A stretch of DNA of 9,449 bases from Synergistaceae bacterium (GCA_030531285.1 JAUNNW010000048.1:1-9449); one strand, 5' to 3'; positions 1 to 7,666 are shown, counted from the stretch's first letter. Notes: generated from the letters alone by a model not told the origin. Numbers and translations: made by a program.

Positions 1-1005
1 ACCGTGCCGTGGTTTTGGCTGGTGTGCAGGGCAAATCCTGATTTCTTCCGTTTCTTCTTCATTCAGGAGCATTTCCAGCGCTATCTGACGAAGATGCACG
101 ACCGCTATGAGCCGTTTTGGTTCTTTATACCGATGATTATAGCCGGAGTGCTGCCGTGGACGGCGTTTTTGCCATGTTTTTTGAGCAAAAAGAGCGTGCT
201 GCGTTCGCCGAAGGACGGTGAGCAGCGTGACGCAAACCGTTATCTCATAATTTGGTTTGCTGTTATTTTCCTGTTCTTTTCCGCTTCGGATTCAAAGCTG
301 ATTCCCTATATAGTGCCGTGTATTCCCCCGCTTGCGATTCTTATTGCCGCGGAGCTTGACAGGATGGTTTCCGACAAAGAGGCACACGGCTGTCCGGCGC
401 TTGCGCTTGCCCTGACTTCGGGGCTTTTCGGCGCTGCTCTTGTCGTTTATCCGTTTACCGGCGGTTACGTGACGTGGAGCGAGGCATGGAAAGCGGTTCT
501 TTCAGCCGCGCCGTCGCTGATTTTGATGCCGGTTATCGCACGGTGTCAGTTTAAGAAGGGCGGGGACGTTTTCCGCGGAGTGTGTGGTTTAATGCTTTGT
601 TCCGTGATATTTATTTGCGGTATTCAGCAGGTATATGGTATCATTGCACCAACAAGAAGTCTTAAAGATTCTGCCGCCGTTGTCGAAGCTGTGAGACGGG
701 ACGGGGATGTCGTTGTGACGTGGGGAGAGGTGCTACAGGGAGTTTCTTTCTACACAAAGCAGCGTGCCATGGTTGTCGGCGGCGAGGGAGAGCTCGCCTA
801 CGGCGCAGCTCAGCCTGAAGGTAAGGGCTGGTTTGTGAGCAGGGACGAGTTTAAGGAACTGTGGAAGAAGGGCGGCAGATATATTGTCGTTCTTGAGGAC
901 AAGCACGGCGACAGGGTGAAGGAAGTGCTTTATCCCGAGGATCTGGCGGAGGCAAAGGTTGTCCGCGTCAACAAATATACGGTGCTTTACAGAGAGGTCA
1001 GGTAA
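1..1005 (+). CDS. arnT: ArnT-type lipid A L-Ara4N glycosyltransferase, C-terminal part (5' end outside window)
   Basis: This is the C-terminal 334 residues of a GT83/PMT-family membrane glycosyltransferase that moves L-Ara4N from undecaprenyl phosphate to lipid A on the periplasmic face of the inner membrane. The reading frame is open from base 1, so the gene is cut by the window edge; enterobacterial ArnT is about 550 residues, so roughly 200 are missing. Near the visible start lies the family signature NPDFFRFFFIQEHFQRY, then HDRYEPFWFF and LPWTAFLP leading into a membrane segment. SDSKLIPYIVPCIPPLAIL matches the ArnT SKLPTYILP region. Several hydrophobic segments follow to about residue 215, then a soluble, probably periplasmic, C-terminal domain of about 115 residues. 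The stop lies 2 bases before arnB, so the two are co-transcribed. The name rests on motifs plus the arn neighbours; on its own it could be called a generic PMT-type transferase. Confidence 0.88.
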   Translation, partial: TVPWFWLVCRANPDFFRFFFIQEHFQRYLTKMHDRYEPFWFFIPMIIAGVLPWTAFLPCFLSKKSVLRSPKDGEQRDANRYLIIWFAVIFLFFSASDSKLIPYIVPCIPPLAILIAAELDRMVSDKEAHGCPALALALTSGLFGAALVVYPFTGGYVTWSEAWKAVLSAAPSLILMPVIARCQFKKGGDVFRGVCGLMLCSVIFICGIQQVYGIIAPTRSLKDSAAVVEAVRRDGDVVVTWGEVLQGVSFYTKQRAMVVGGEGELAYGAAQPEGKGWFVSRDEFKELWKKGGRYIVVLEDKHGDRVKEVLYPEDLAEAKVVRVNKYTVLYREVR

Positions 1006-1007
1006 AA

Positions 1008-2168
1008 ATGAGAAAAGATTTTCTGCCGTTTTCAAAGCCGAGCGTTAAGGAGGAGGCAATTGCCGAAGCAGCCGATTCAATCAGAAGCGGCTGGCTTGCA
1101 ATGGGCCCCAAGACTATAAAATTCGAAGAGGAGTTTGCGGCGTACACCGGCGCAAGCTTTGCTCTTTCCGCCAATTCCGCAACGGCAGGGCTTCACTGCG
1201 CGGCAATGGCGCTGGAACTCGGCGCGGGAGACGAGGTTATTACAACGCCGATGACTTTTGCGGCGACCGTGAACGCTGTTCTTTTTACAGGCGCGAAGCC
1301 TGTTTTTGCAGATATTGACAGAAATACGCTGAATATTGTTCCTGAAAATATTGAGAAGCTTGTTACGCCGCGCACGAAGGCTGTTATTCCCGTCCATTTT
1401 GCCGGTATGCCGTGCGATATGGATAAAATTGAGGCGATTGCGGAGAAGTACAATCTCGCTATTATCGAAGATTCTGCACACGCGCTCGGCGCTGCCTACA
1501 AAGGACGCAAAATAGGCGCCGACAGAGGCATGCGCAGACTTTCGGTTTTCAGTTTTCATCCAACGAAGAATATTACGACGGGCGAGGGCGGTATGATCTG
1601 CACGCAGGACGAGGATCTTGCGGAGAGGATTCAGGTGCTGCGCCAGAACGGTATGTCAAAAGGCGCGTGGAACCGTTACGCGGCAAAGGGAAATTCAAAT
1701 TATGACATTCCGTTCCCCGGGCTTAAATACACAATGCTTGACATAAACGCAGCCATCGGTCGTTCGCAGCTGACGCAGGTTGACGAGTTCAACGCGCGCC
1801 GTACGGAGATTGTGAATGTCTACAAACGCGAGCTTGCTGACGTGAGGGGCATTATTCTGCCGAAGCCCGCGCCGTGGGAACACACGCACAGCTGGCACAT
1901 TTTTACGCCGTTTATTGATACCGATGCACTCGGATTTTCGCGCGATGAGTTTATGGCGCGGATGAAGACGCTTAATATAGGCACGGCGCTGCATTATCAG
2001 GCACTTCATCTGTTCACCTGCTACGGTGCGGTTACCGGCATGAAGCGCGGCGATCTGCCGGAGGCAGAGTACGTTTCGGACAGAATTGTTTCGCTGCCGC
2101 TTTTTCCTGCGATGACGGACGAAGATGTCAGCGATGTTGTCGAAGCGGTTAAGAAAGTTTGCAAGTAG
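1008..2168 (+). CDS. arnB: UDP-4-amino-4-deoxy-L-arabinose--oxoglutarate aminotransferase (ArnB)
   Basis: A PLP-dependent aminotransferase of the DegT/DnrJ/EryC1/StrS family, 386 residues, close to the family length of about 380. It converts UDP-L-Ara4O to UDP-L-Ara4N in the cytoplasm with glutamate as amino donor. Visible features are the N-terminal LPFSKPSV...AIAEAADSIRSGWL start typical of this group, the cofactor-binding loop SANSATAGLH (residues 54-63), the acidic cofactor residue in EDSAHALG (D155), and the Schiff-base lysine K187 in FSFHPTKNITTGEGG. The ATG start lies 2 bases after the arnT stop, with AGAGG about 10 bases upstream. The choice of ArnB over other sugar aminotransferases of this family rests on its place between arnT and arnC/arnA/arnD. 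Confidence 0.93.
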   Translation: MRKDFLPFSKPSVKEEAIAEAADSIRSGWLAMGPKTIKFEEEFAAYTGASFALSANSATAGLHCAAMALELGAGDEVITTPMTFAATVNAVLFTGAKPVFADIDRNTLNIVPENIEKLVTPRTKAVIPVHFAGMPCDMDKIEAIAEKYNLAIIEDSAHALGAAYKGRKIGADRGMRRLSVFSFHPTKNITTGEGGMICTQDEDLAERIQVLRQNGMSKGAWNRYAAKGNSNYDIPFPGLKYTMLDINAAIGRSQLTQVDEFNARRTEIVNVYKRELADVRGIILPKPAPWEHTHSWHIFTPFIDTDALGFSRDEFMARMKTLNIGTALHYQALHLFTCYGAVTGMKRGDLPEAEYVSDRIVSLPLFPAMTDEDVSDVVEAVKKVCK

Positions 2169-2206
2169 CGCTTACAGAAATGCGCGGCGGTCTTGGAGGT
2201 TATCGC

Positions 2207-3157
2207 ATGAAGAACGTTGAGGTTTCAATCGTAATTCCTGTTTATAACGAGGAACAGTCGCTTCCGGCACTTTTCGGCGAACTGTGGCCTGTTGTTGAAG
2301 GGCTCGGACGCGTTACAGAGGTTATTTTAGTCAACGACGGAAGCAGGGACGCAACGCTCGGTATGCTGTACGATTTTCAGCAGCAGCACAAGGAGGTGCG
2401 CGTGATTGACCTTGGCGCCAATTTCGGTCAGCACATGGCGCTGCTTGCCGGCTTTGAGTACACGCGCGGCAGCAAGATTATCACGCTTGACGCCGACCTT
2501 CAGAATCCGCCTGCGGAAATTCCGCGGCTTCTTGCCGAGATGGACAAGGGGCACGATGTTGTCGGTACTTATCGTGTCGGACGTCAGGACCCGTGGTTCA
2601 GAAAGTTTGCCTCAAAATGGGTGAACAGAATTACAAACAAGATAGCGAAACTTTCTATTAGGGACTATGGCTGTATGCTCCGCGGTTACGACCGCAGAAT
2701 AATAGACATTATCAACGTCAGTAAAGAGTCAAGCACGTTTATTCCGGCTCTTGCGCAGAAATTCGCGGTCAATCCGATTGAAATTCCGGTTGCGCACAGA
2801 GAACGAGAGTTCGGCGTTTCAAAGTACGGAATTTTCCAGCTTATAAGGCTTAATTTTGATCTTATGACTAATTTTTCTCTTGTGCCTCTGCAGGCGGTTA
2901 CGATGGCGGGAATGTTTTTTGCGCTGCTTTCAGGGCTTCTGCTGGCGTTTATGTTCGTACGCCGTGTTGTACTTGGTATCGGCACGTGGCAGAGGTTCAT
3001 AGAACATTCGTTTGAGGCGTTCGGCTTTATGCTGACGGCGATTACGCTCATTTCAGTCGGCGTGCTCGGAGAATACGTCGGAAGAATTTACAAGGAAGTC
3101 AGCAAACGTCCGCGTTATTCCGTCCGCAGGGTGTACGAAACGGAGGATGACGAATAA
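2207..3157 (+). CDS. arnC: Undecaprenyl-phosphate 4-deoxy-4-formamido-L-arabinose transferase (ArnC)
   Basis: A GT2-family glycosyltransferase of 316 residues (E. coli ArnC is 322) that transfers formyl-L-Ara4N from UDP to undecaprenyl phosphate at the cytoplasmic side of the inner membrane. The N-terminal GT-A domain shows VSIVIPVYNEEQSLP (residues 6-20), LVNDGSRDAT (41-50) and the metal-binding DAD in TLDADLQNPPAE (95-97). Two C-terminal membrane segments lie at about 226-250 and 268-292, followed by a basic tail. The ATG at 2207 is chosen because GGAGGT lies 6 bases upstream; in-frame earlier starts at 2159 (overlapping arnB) and 2180 lack this and would add residues unlike the family. The stop overlaps the next start as TAATG. 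It also resembles dolichyl-phosphate mannose synthase-type enzymes, but the operon makes ArnC the clear choice. Confidence 0.93.
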   Translation: MKNVEVSIVIPVYNEEQSLPALFGELWPVVEGLGRVTEVILVNDGSRDATLGMLYDFQQQHKEVRVIDLGANFGQHMALLAGFEYTRGSKIITLDADLQNPPAEIPRLLAEMDKGHDVVGTYRVGRQDPWFRKFASKWVNRITNKIAKLSIRDYGCMLRGYDRRIIDIINVSKESSTFIPALAQKFAVNPIEIPVAHREREFGVSKYGIFQLIRLNFDLMTNFSLVPLQAVTMAGMFFALLSGLLLAFMFVRRVVLGIGTWQRFIEHSFEAFGFMLTAITLISVGVLGEYVGRIYKEVSKRPRYSVRRVYETEDDE

Positions 3158-4029
3158 TGCGTCCTCGTGTTGTGGTTTTCGCTTACAGCGAGGTCGGCAG
3201 CGTATGTCTTAAGCAGCTCTTGAAGCAGGGCGCGAATATTGCGGCAGTCTTTACGCACGAGGATGACCCGAACGAAGAAATTTGGTTTCAGTCGGTAAAA
3301 CAGGTCGCGCAGGATGCGGGGATTGCCGTGCGTACACCGAAGAAGTTGGACGAAGCGGAACTTGAATATTTCCGTTCGCTTGAGCCTGAACTTGTGCTTT
3401 CGATGTATTACCGCGCGATTATTCCGGACGAAGTTCTTGAAGTGCCGCGTCTTGGCGCTTACAATATTCACGGCGCGCTTCTTCCCAAATACAGAGGACG
3501 CGCCTGCGTGAACTGGGCGGTGCTGAACGGGGATACTAAAACGGGCTCAACGCTGCACGTTATGACGAGTTTTGCTGACAGAGGCGACATCGTTGACCAG
3601 GAAGAAGTTTCAATAGAGTTTGAAGATACAGCGCACGATGTTTTTCTGAAGGTTGTCGAAGCGTCGAGAAAGATAATAGAGCGTCAGCTTCCGGCGCTGG
3701 AGGCGGGCACGGCTCCGCGCAGAGCACAGGACGAAAGCCTGGCGACGAAGTTCGGCAGACGCCGTCCGGAGGACGGGGTAATTGACTGGAGCAAAAGCGC
3801 TGTTGAGATTTACAATCTTGTCCGCGCCGTTACGCATCCTTTCCCCGGCGCGTTTACGGAGTTTGACGGCAGAAAAATGTTTGTATGGAAAGCGCGTCCT
3901 GTTGAGGGCAGCGCTGCTCCGAAGGAAATCGTAAGCAAAAGCCCGTTCCTTATGGGCACGGGAGACGGGCTTCTTGAAATACTGTCCTTCCAGTTTGAGG
4001 GCGGGGAAGAAAAGGAGACATTTCAATGA
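3157..4029 (+). CDS. arnA: UDP-4-amino-4-deoxy-L-arabinose formyltransferase (stand-alone equivalent of the ArnA N-terminal domain)
   Basis: A 290-residue formyltransferase that uses N10-formyltetrahydrofolate to formylate UDP-L-Ara4N. It matches residues 1 to about 300 of bifunctional E. coli ArnA. The catalytic triad of the family (ArnA N102, H104, D140) is seen one position later as N103 and H105 in AYNIHGALLPKYRGR and D141 in SFADRGDIVDQ. The C-terminal subdomain contains ATKFGRRRPEDGVIDW and NLVRAVTHPFPGAF, also typical of ArnA. The start overlaps the arnC stop by one base and has GGAGG 10 bases upstream; its stop overlaps the next gene by four bases (ATGA). In enterobacteria this domain is fused to the decarboxylase; here it is a separate gene with its own stop and a good ribosome binding site for the partner, so the split looks genuine rather than a frameshift. 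Confidence 0.92.
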   Translation: MRPRVVVFAYSEVGSVCLKQLLKQGANIAAVFTHEDDPNEEIWFQSVKQVAQDAGIAVRTPKKLDEAELEYFRSLEPELVLSMYYRAIIPDEVLEVPRLGAYNIHGALLPKYRGRACVNWAVLNGDTKTGSTLHVMTSFADRGDIVDQEEVSIEFEDTAHDVFLKVVEASRKIIERQLPALEAGTAPRRAQDESLATKFGRRRPEDGVIDWSKSAVEIYNLVRAVTHPFPGAFTEFDGRKMFVWKARPVEGSAAPKEIVSKSPFLMGTGDGLLEILSFQFEGGEEKETFQ

Positions 4030-5048
4030 AAATATTTATCACAGGCGTGAACGGGTTTATAGGCACACATTTCCTTGAATACGCAAAGAACAGGCCGGAC
4101 TGGGAAATTACGGGTTTTGACCTTTACGATTACAACCTTGCGCCGTTTGAAGGGATGAAGAATTTTACTTTCAAAAAGGGCGATATTTTTAAAGAAGACG
4201 CATGGGTTGAGGAGCAGATTGCAGCCTGCGACACGCTGCTTCCGCTTGCAGGTGTGGCAAAGCCTAAAATTTACATTGAAAAGCCTGTCTGGACGTTCTC
4301 GCTTGATTTCGAACAGAACCTGAAGTGCGTCCGCTGGTGCGCGAAACACGGCAAACGCGTCATTTTCCCGTCAACCTCAGAGGTTTACGGAATGAGCACC
4401 GACAAGGAGTTCAAGGAAGACGAAAGCCCGCTCATTACCGGTCCTATCAAGAAGATGCGCTGGATTTACAGCTGCTCGAAACAGATGATGGACAGAGTTA
4501 TTTTCGGCTACGGTCAAGAACAGGGACTTGATTTTACGCTTTTCCGCCCGTTCAACTGGATGGGACCGCGCCTTGATACCTTTGACGACGCTTCAAGACA
4601 TGAAGCACGCGCGATTACGCAGATGATTTACGACGTTCTCAGCCGCGGCGGCATTTCGCTTGTCGGCGGAGGAGAACAGCGCAGAAGCTTTACCTGGGTC
4701 GGCGACGCAATCGAGGGACTTGCCTGTATCGTTGACAACAAGGACGGGAAGGCGAGCGGCGAAATTTTTAACATCGGCAATCCGTACAACCATTATTCAA
4801 TAAAGGAAATGGCTGAGATGACGATTGGCGCGCTGAAGGAATTTCCGCAGTACAGAGCGAAGGCAGAGGCAGCAAAGATAGAAATCGTTGCGCCGGAGCA
4901 GTATTACGGAAAGGCTTACGACGATGCTCAGGACCGCAAGCCGTCAATCGAGAAGATGGAGCGCGTGTTCGGCTGGAAACCGGTTACGAATATGCACGAC
5001 ATGCTTGTAAAGACTATTCAGTATTACGCTGACAACGGAGCAAGGTAA
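4026..5048 (+). CDS. arnA: UDP-glucuronate 4-oxidase/decarboxylase (stand-alone equivalent of the ArnA C-terminal domain)
   Basis: A 340-residue extended short-chain dehydrogenase that oxidises UDP-glucuronate with NAD+ and decarboxylates it to UDP-L-Ara4O, the first committed step of the pathway. The Rossmann glycine motif GVNGFIG lies at residues 7-13. Residues matching those known in ArnA are present: S118 and E119 in PSTSEVYG (ArnA S433, E434), the Y148-x3-K152 pair in YSCSKQMMDRV, and an arginine R304 in DRKPSIEK that fits ArnA R619. NIGNPYNHYSIKEMA (249 onward) is also typical. GGAG lies 8 bases before the ATG, which overlaps the formyltransferase stop as ATGA. E119 and the RKPS arginine argue for the ArnA decarboxylase rather than a UDP-glucose epimerase or UDP-xylose synthase. 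Confidence 0.92.
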   Translation: MKIFITGVNGFIGTHFLEYAKNRPDWEITGFDLYDYNLAPFEGMKNFTFKKGDIFKEDAWVEEQIAACDTLLPLAGVAKPKIYIEKPVWTFSLDFEQNLKCVRWCAKHGKRVIFPSTSEVYGMSTDKEFKEDESPLITGPIKKMRWIYSCSKQMMDRVIFGYGQEQGLDFTLFRPFNWMGPRLDTFDDASRHEARAITQMIYDVLSRGGISLVGGGEQRRSFTWVGDAIEGLACIVDNKDGKASGEIFNIGNPYNHYSIKEMAEMTIGALKEFPQYRAKAEAAKIEIVAPEQYYGKAYDDAQDRKPSIEKMERVFGWKPVTNMHDMLVKTIQYYADNGAR

Positions 5049-5932
5049 TGGCAAGGCTTGCCGTAAAGGTTGACGTTGATACGCTGCGCGGCTACGTTGA
5101 AGGTGTTCCGCGTATGCTGGACATTTTCGCGAAGCACGGCGTTAAAGCGAGCATATATTTTTCTTTCGGTCCCGATAATTCGGGAAAGGCAATACGCAGA
5201 ATTTTCCGTAAAGGCTTTATATCCAAGATGCTGCGCACGAAAGCGCCGTCCACCTACGGTATCAAAACGCTGATGTACGGCACACTGCTGCCGGCTCCTT
5301 TAATTGTGCCGGAAAATCCTGACATAGTAAAACGCGCATTCAGCGAGGGACACGAGACCGGAATACACGCATGGGATCACGTCTACGTTCAGGACTGCCT
5401 TGCCGGAATATCAAAGGAAAAATATCTGAAACTTTACGGAATGGCTTCTGCTCTTTACGAAGAAATATGCGGCTGCAAGGCTTCTTCAGTCGCGGCGCCG
5501 GGGTGGCAGCTTTCGCATGCCGTGCTTGAATCGGAGCAGGAACTCGGGCTTGCCTTCGCAAGCGATGTTCGCGGCTATTCACCGTTCCTGCCTGTTTTTG
5601 AGGGTGTTGAATACAACGTGCCTCAGATTCCTTCCACGCTTCCGACGATGGACGAAATATACGGGCTTCCCGGCGTGAACGACGAAACAATACCCGGTAT
5701 CTGGTATGACGGAATGGACAAGGAATGGAACGTCGTGACTGTTCACGCGGAGATGGAGGGCATTTCAAAAGCCGGTGTGCTTGACCGTTTCCTGACGCTC
5801 TGCAAAGACAGGGGTACGGAATTCTTTACGCTCGGTGAATACGCGGCGCAGGCGCCGCTTTCGCGCTGCGAAGTCGTAATGGGCAATCTGACGGGGCGCG
5901 CAGGAACTCTTGCGGTGCAGAAAGAGTTGTAA
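5048..5932 (+). CDS. arnD: 4-deoxy-4-formamido-L-arabinose-phosphoundecaprenol deformylase (ArnD)
   Basis: A polysaccharide-deacetylase-fold (NodB/CE4-like) metalloenzyme of 294 residues (E. coli about 296) that removes the formyl group from the undecaprenyl-linked sugar, which makes the pathway irreversible. The N-terminal VKVDVDTLRGYVEGVPRML holds the catalytic and metal aspartates D9 and D11. The metal-binding H107-x3-H111 lies in GIHAWDHVYVQD, AAPGW at 149-153 forms the active-site loop, and H233 in VTVHAEMEG is the likely C-terminal catalytic histidine. FFSFGPDN-like text (YFSFGPDNSGK) and the C-terminal VVMGNLTGRAG are specific to ArnD. The ATG overlaps the previous stop as TAATG with GGAG 7 bases upstream. 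No signal peptide is seen, in line with action on the inner leaflet. Confidence 0.93.
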   Translation: MARLAVKVDVDTLRGYVEGVPRMLDIFAKHGVKASIYFSFGPDNSGKAIRRIFRKGFISKMLRTKAPSTYGIKTLMYGTLLPAPLIVPENPDIVKRAFSEGHETGIHAWDHVYVQDCLAGISKEKYLKLYGMASALYEEICGCKASSVAAPGWQLSHAVLESEQELGLAFASDVRGYSPFLPVFEGVEYNVPQIPSTLPTMDEIYGLPGVNDETIPGIWYDGMDKEWNVVTVHAEMEGISKAGVLDRFLTLCKDRGTEFFTLGEYAAQAPLSRCEVVMGNLTGRAGTLAVQKEL

Positions 5933-5957
5933 TTTTTAATTAAAACGGAGAAGAACG

Positions 5958-6326
5958 ATGGATAAAATTTCTCTTGTACTTATAGTTGCTTCAGCCTGCA
6001 CGAACGCTATGGGAAGCACTATCATGAAACATGCGTACGGCGGTGACGGCGGACTGATTTCGGGCGGAATAATTTCCGCGTTTTTGAAAATTCTGCTTAA
6101 TCCGTGGATAGTGCTGGGGCTTTCGATGTTCGGAATTTCTTTCTTCTTTATGGCTGCGGCTTTGTCGCGTTCAGAACTGACCTTTGCCTATCCGCTGATG
6201 TCGGCAGTAGTCTATCTCATACTTCTTGCAGTCGGTTATTTTGTCTTTCACGAAAACATAACGATTTACCGGCTTGGAGGTATGGGCTTTATCCTTGCGG
6301 GAATAATACTTTTGACGGTGAAGTAG
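5958..6326 (+). CDS. arnE: Small EamA/SMR-type membrane protein, ArnE-like flippase subunit for undecaprenyl-phosphate-L-Ara4N
   Basis: A 122-residue hydrophobic protein with four likely membrane segments (about residues 3-20, 36-66, 72-92 and 97-121) and the small drug/metabolite transporter pattern: SELTFAYPLMSAVVYLILLAVGYFVFHENITIYRLGG is shortened here as residues 72-108. E. coli ArnE is about 111 and ArnF about 128 residues; the pair is thought to flip the lipid-linked sugar to the periplasm. Only one such gene is present here. It starts 25 bases after arnD, the widest gap at the downstream end of the operon, with GGAG 7 bases before the ATG; a 12-base AT palindrome (5934-5945) sits in the gap. 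The assignment rests on size, topology and position. A general SMR transporter cannot be excluded from sequence alone. Confidence 0.8.
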   Translation: MDKISLVLIVASACTNAMGSTIMKHAYGGDGGLISGGIISAFLKILLNPWIVLGLSMFGISFFFMAAALSRSELTFAYPLMSAVVYLILLAVGYFVFHENITIYRLGGMGFILAGIILLTVK

Positions 6327-6356
6327 GAAACGGATTGTAAAAAATAATTACTAATT

Positions 6357-6377
6357 GTCGTTTGCCGATTGCCGGTT
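6357..6377 (+). repeat. Degenerate 7-base tandem repeat, three units
   Basis: Three consecutive heptamers (GTCGTTT, GCCGATT, GCCGGTT) share the pattern G-Y-C-G-N-T-T, and a related GTGACGTT follows. It is preceded by TAATTACTAATT. The copy number is small, so it could be chance, but it marks the change from operon sequence to accessory sequence. Confidence 0.35.
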
Positions 6378-6542
6378 GTGACGTTGCAACGAGCTGCAAT
6401 ATTTAAAGTAAGTCCGTAAGGCAGAAAACTTTGGATACGTTCAGCCGAACGCATACGCTGAATATCTTGGATGGCATACCTGAAATAAGAAATACGAAGC
6501 TGCGGAGCATTGTTCGTAAAATTACTTGAGTTGAGGGCAAGA

Positions 6543-6558
6543 AACTGTAAGAACAGTT
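6543..6558 (+). promoter_or_regulatory. Short perfect inverted repeat upstream of the RhuM gene
   Basis: AACTGT-AAGA-ACAGTT is a perfect 6-bp stem with a 4-base loop, ending 37 bases before the RhuM ATG and 22 bases before its ribosome binding site. There is no T run after it, so it is not an intrinsic terminator. It could be an operator for the helix-turn-helix domain of RhuM itself, or a leader hairpin. This is inference from position only. Confidence 0.25.
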
Positions 6559-6595
6559 CACTACGCAGCCAGTAATCAAAGAGGAGTAGTTGCGT

Positions 6596-7633
6596 ATGGA
6601 TAATCAGATGCAGTTCCTGATATATAACGCATTGGAAGGCTGTGTCAAAATTGATGTAGTCATACGGGATGAAACCGTTTGGGTAACGCAAAAGGCAATG
6701 GCAGAACTTTTTGGAGTTCAGGTTTCGGCGATTAGCAGACATTTGAAAAATATCTTTGCAGCCGGAGAACTCGAAGAAAAAGTGGTTGTTTCCAAAATGG
6801 AAATAACCACACAACACGGTGCTATTACCGGCAAAACGCAGTCGCGCGAAGCTAATTTTTATAATCTTGACACAATAATTTCTGTCGGTTACAGAGTTAA
6901 TTCAATTAAAGCGACACGCTTTCGCCAGTGGGCGACCGCTGTTTTGAAAGAGTATATGCAAAAAGGTTTTGCGCTGGATGACGACAGACTGAAACAGGGA
7001 CGCGCTGCGTTCGGCGCGGATTATTTTCGCGAACTGCTTGAAAGAGTCCGCTCAATCAGAGCCAGCGAGCGAAGAATATGGCAGCAGATAACAGATGTTT
7101 TTGCCGAATGCAGTATAGATTATGACAAACAGTCTGAAATAACCAGAGATTTTTTTGCAATGGTGCAGAATAAGTTTCACTATGCAATTACAAAGCAGAC
7201 CGCAGCAGAGATAATAGCTTTACGGGCTGACCATACGAAAGAGCACATGGGACTGACCGCATGGCGTTATTCCCCTAACGGACGTATTTTGAAATCAGAC
7301 GTTATTGTTGCCAAAAACTACTTGAACGATGGGCAGATACGCAGACTTGAACGTGCCGTATCAGGCTATTTTGACTATATTGAAGATTTAATCGAACGCG
7401 GCAACAGTTTTACAATGGAAGAGTTTGCGGCAAGTGTCAACGAGTTTCTGTCTTTCAGACGTTACGACATACTCAGAGATAATGGAAAAGTTTCCGCAGA
7501 AACCGCAAAACAAAAAGCGTTAGCAGAATATGAGGTTTTTAACAGGAAGCAGATTATAGACTCTGATTTTGACAAGCTTGTACGTGAGACGTCAAAACTG
7601 AACAATGAAGCGGCACAAGAAGATATGCCCTAA
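6596..7633 (+). CDS. RhuM-family protein (virulence/accessory protein of unknown mechanism)
   Basis: A 345-residue protein with the full RhuM-family layout. The N-terminus carries ETVWVTQKAMAELFGVQVSAISRHLKNIF (residues 26-54, shown as a helix-turn-helix-like region; key VWVTQ at 28-32 and SAISRHL at 44-50), then FYNLDTIISVGYRVNS (88-103) and FRQWATAVLKEYMQKGF (109-125). The C-terminal half holds QNKFHYAITKQTAAEIIALRAD and ILKSDVIVAKNYLN, both diagnostic for the family. RhuM was named in Salmonella pathogenicity island 3; its biochemistry is not settled, and the helix-turn-helix suggests DNA binding. GAGGAG (6581-6586) lies 9 bases before the ATG; an in-frame TTG at 6590 is too close to it. 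The gene is more AT-rich than the arn genes and follows a repeat-bearing spacer, suggesting acquisition by transfer. No transposase, integrase or flanking repeat is visible. Confidence 0.88.
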   Translation: MDNQMQFLIYNALEGCVKIDVVIRDETVWVTQKAMAELFGVQVSAISRHLKNIFAAGELEEKVVVSKMEITTQHGAITGKTQSREANFYNLDTIISVGYRVNSIKATRFRQWATAVLKEYMQKGFALDDDRLKQGRAAFGADYFRELLERVRSIRASERRIWQQITDVFAECSIDYDKQSEITRDFFAMVQNKFHYAITKQTAAEIIALRADHTKEHMGLTAWRYSPNGRILKSDVIVAKNYLNDGQIRRLERAVSGYFDYIEDLIERGNSFTMEEFAASVNEFLSFRRYDILRDNGKVSAETAKQKALAEYEVFNRKQIIDSDFDKLVRETSKLNNEAAQEDMP

Positions 7634-7666
7634 AGGATACAGGCAAAACAACAAGGAGAATGCTGT

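Larger units (their letters stand above)
6327..6595 (+). other. Spacer between the arn operon and the RhuM gene; no convincing gene
   Basis: This 269-base stretch is AT-richer than the operon and has stops in all plus-strand frames. Short open stretches (for example 6407-6526 in one frame) have no start with a ribosome binding site and no recognised motif. It contains a degenerate heptamer repeat (6357-6377), an inverted repeat TTCAGC/GCTGAA (6440-6445 with 6457-6462) and a compact AACTGT/ACAGTT hairpin (6543-6558). I see no intrinsic terminator with a T run for the arn operon and no strong promoter for the next gene. A long minus-strand frame crosses it but lacks coding character. Confidence 0.5.

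Noticed and set aside
4..1005. GTG at base 4 as the start of a complete 333-residue protein
   Set aside because: The frame is open to base 1 and the visible protein begins in the middle of the ArnT family alignment, so the gene is truncated by the window edge.
1077..1559. Long minus-strand frame opposite arnB, and similar antisense frames opposite the other arn genes
   Set aside because: They have basic, low-complexity compositions, no recognised motifs and lie fully inside well-supported genes; they are side effects of codon use.
2159..2206. Upstream starts for arnC at 2159 or 2180
   Set aside because: They would add residues with no family match, and the strong GGAGGT is placed for the ATG at 2207.
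5934..5945. TTTTAATTAAAA palindrome before arnE as an operator or terminator
   Set aside because: It is pure A/T, too weak for a terminator, and such palindromes occur readily by chance in AT-rich gaps.
6384..6399. TTGCA/TGCAA inverted repeat in the spacer
   Set aside because: A 5-bp stem is too short to separate from chance.
6266..6817. 183-codon minus-strand frame across the spacer
   Set aside because: It overlaps the ends of both arnE and RhuM, has no recognisable domain and an unlikely composition rich in N, F and S.
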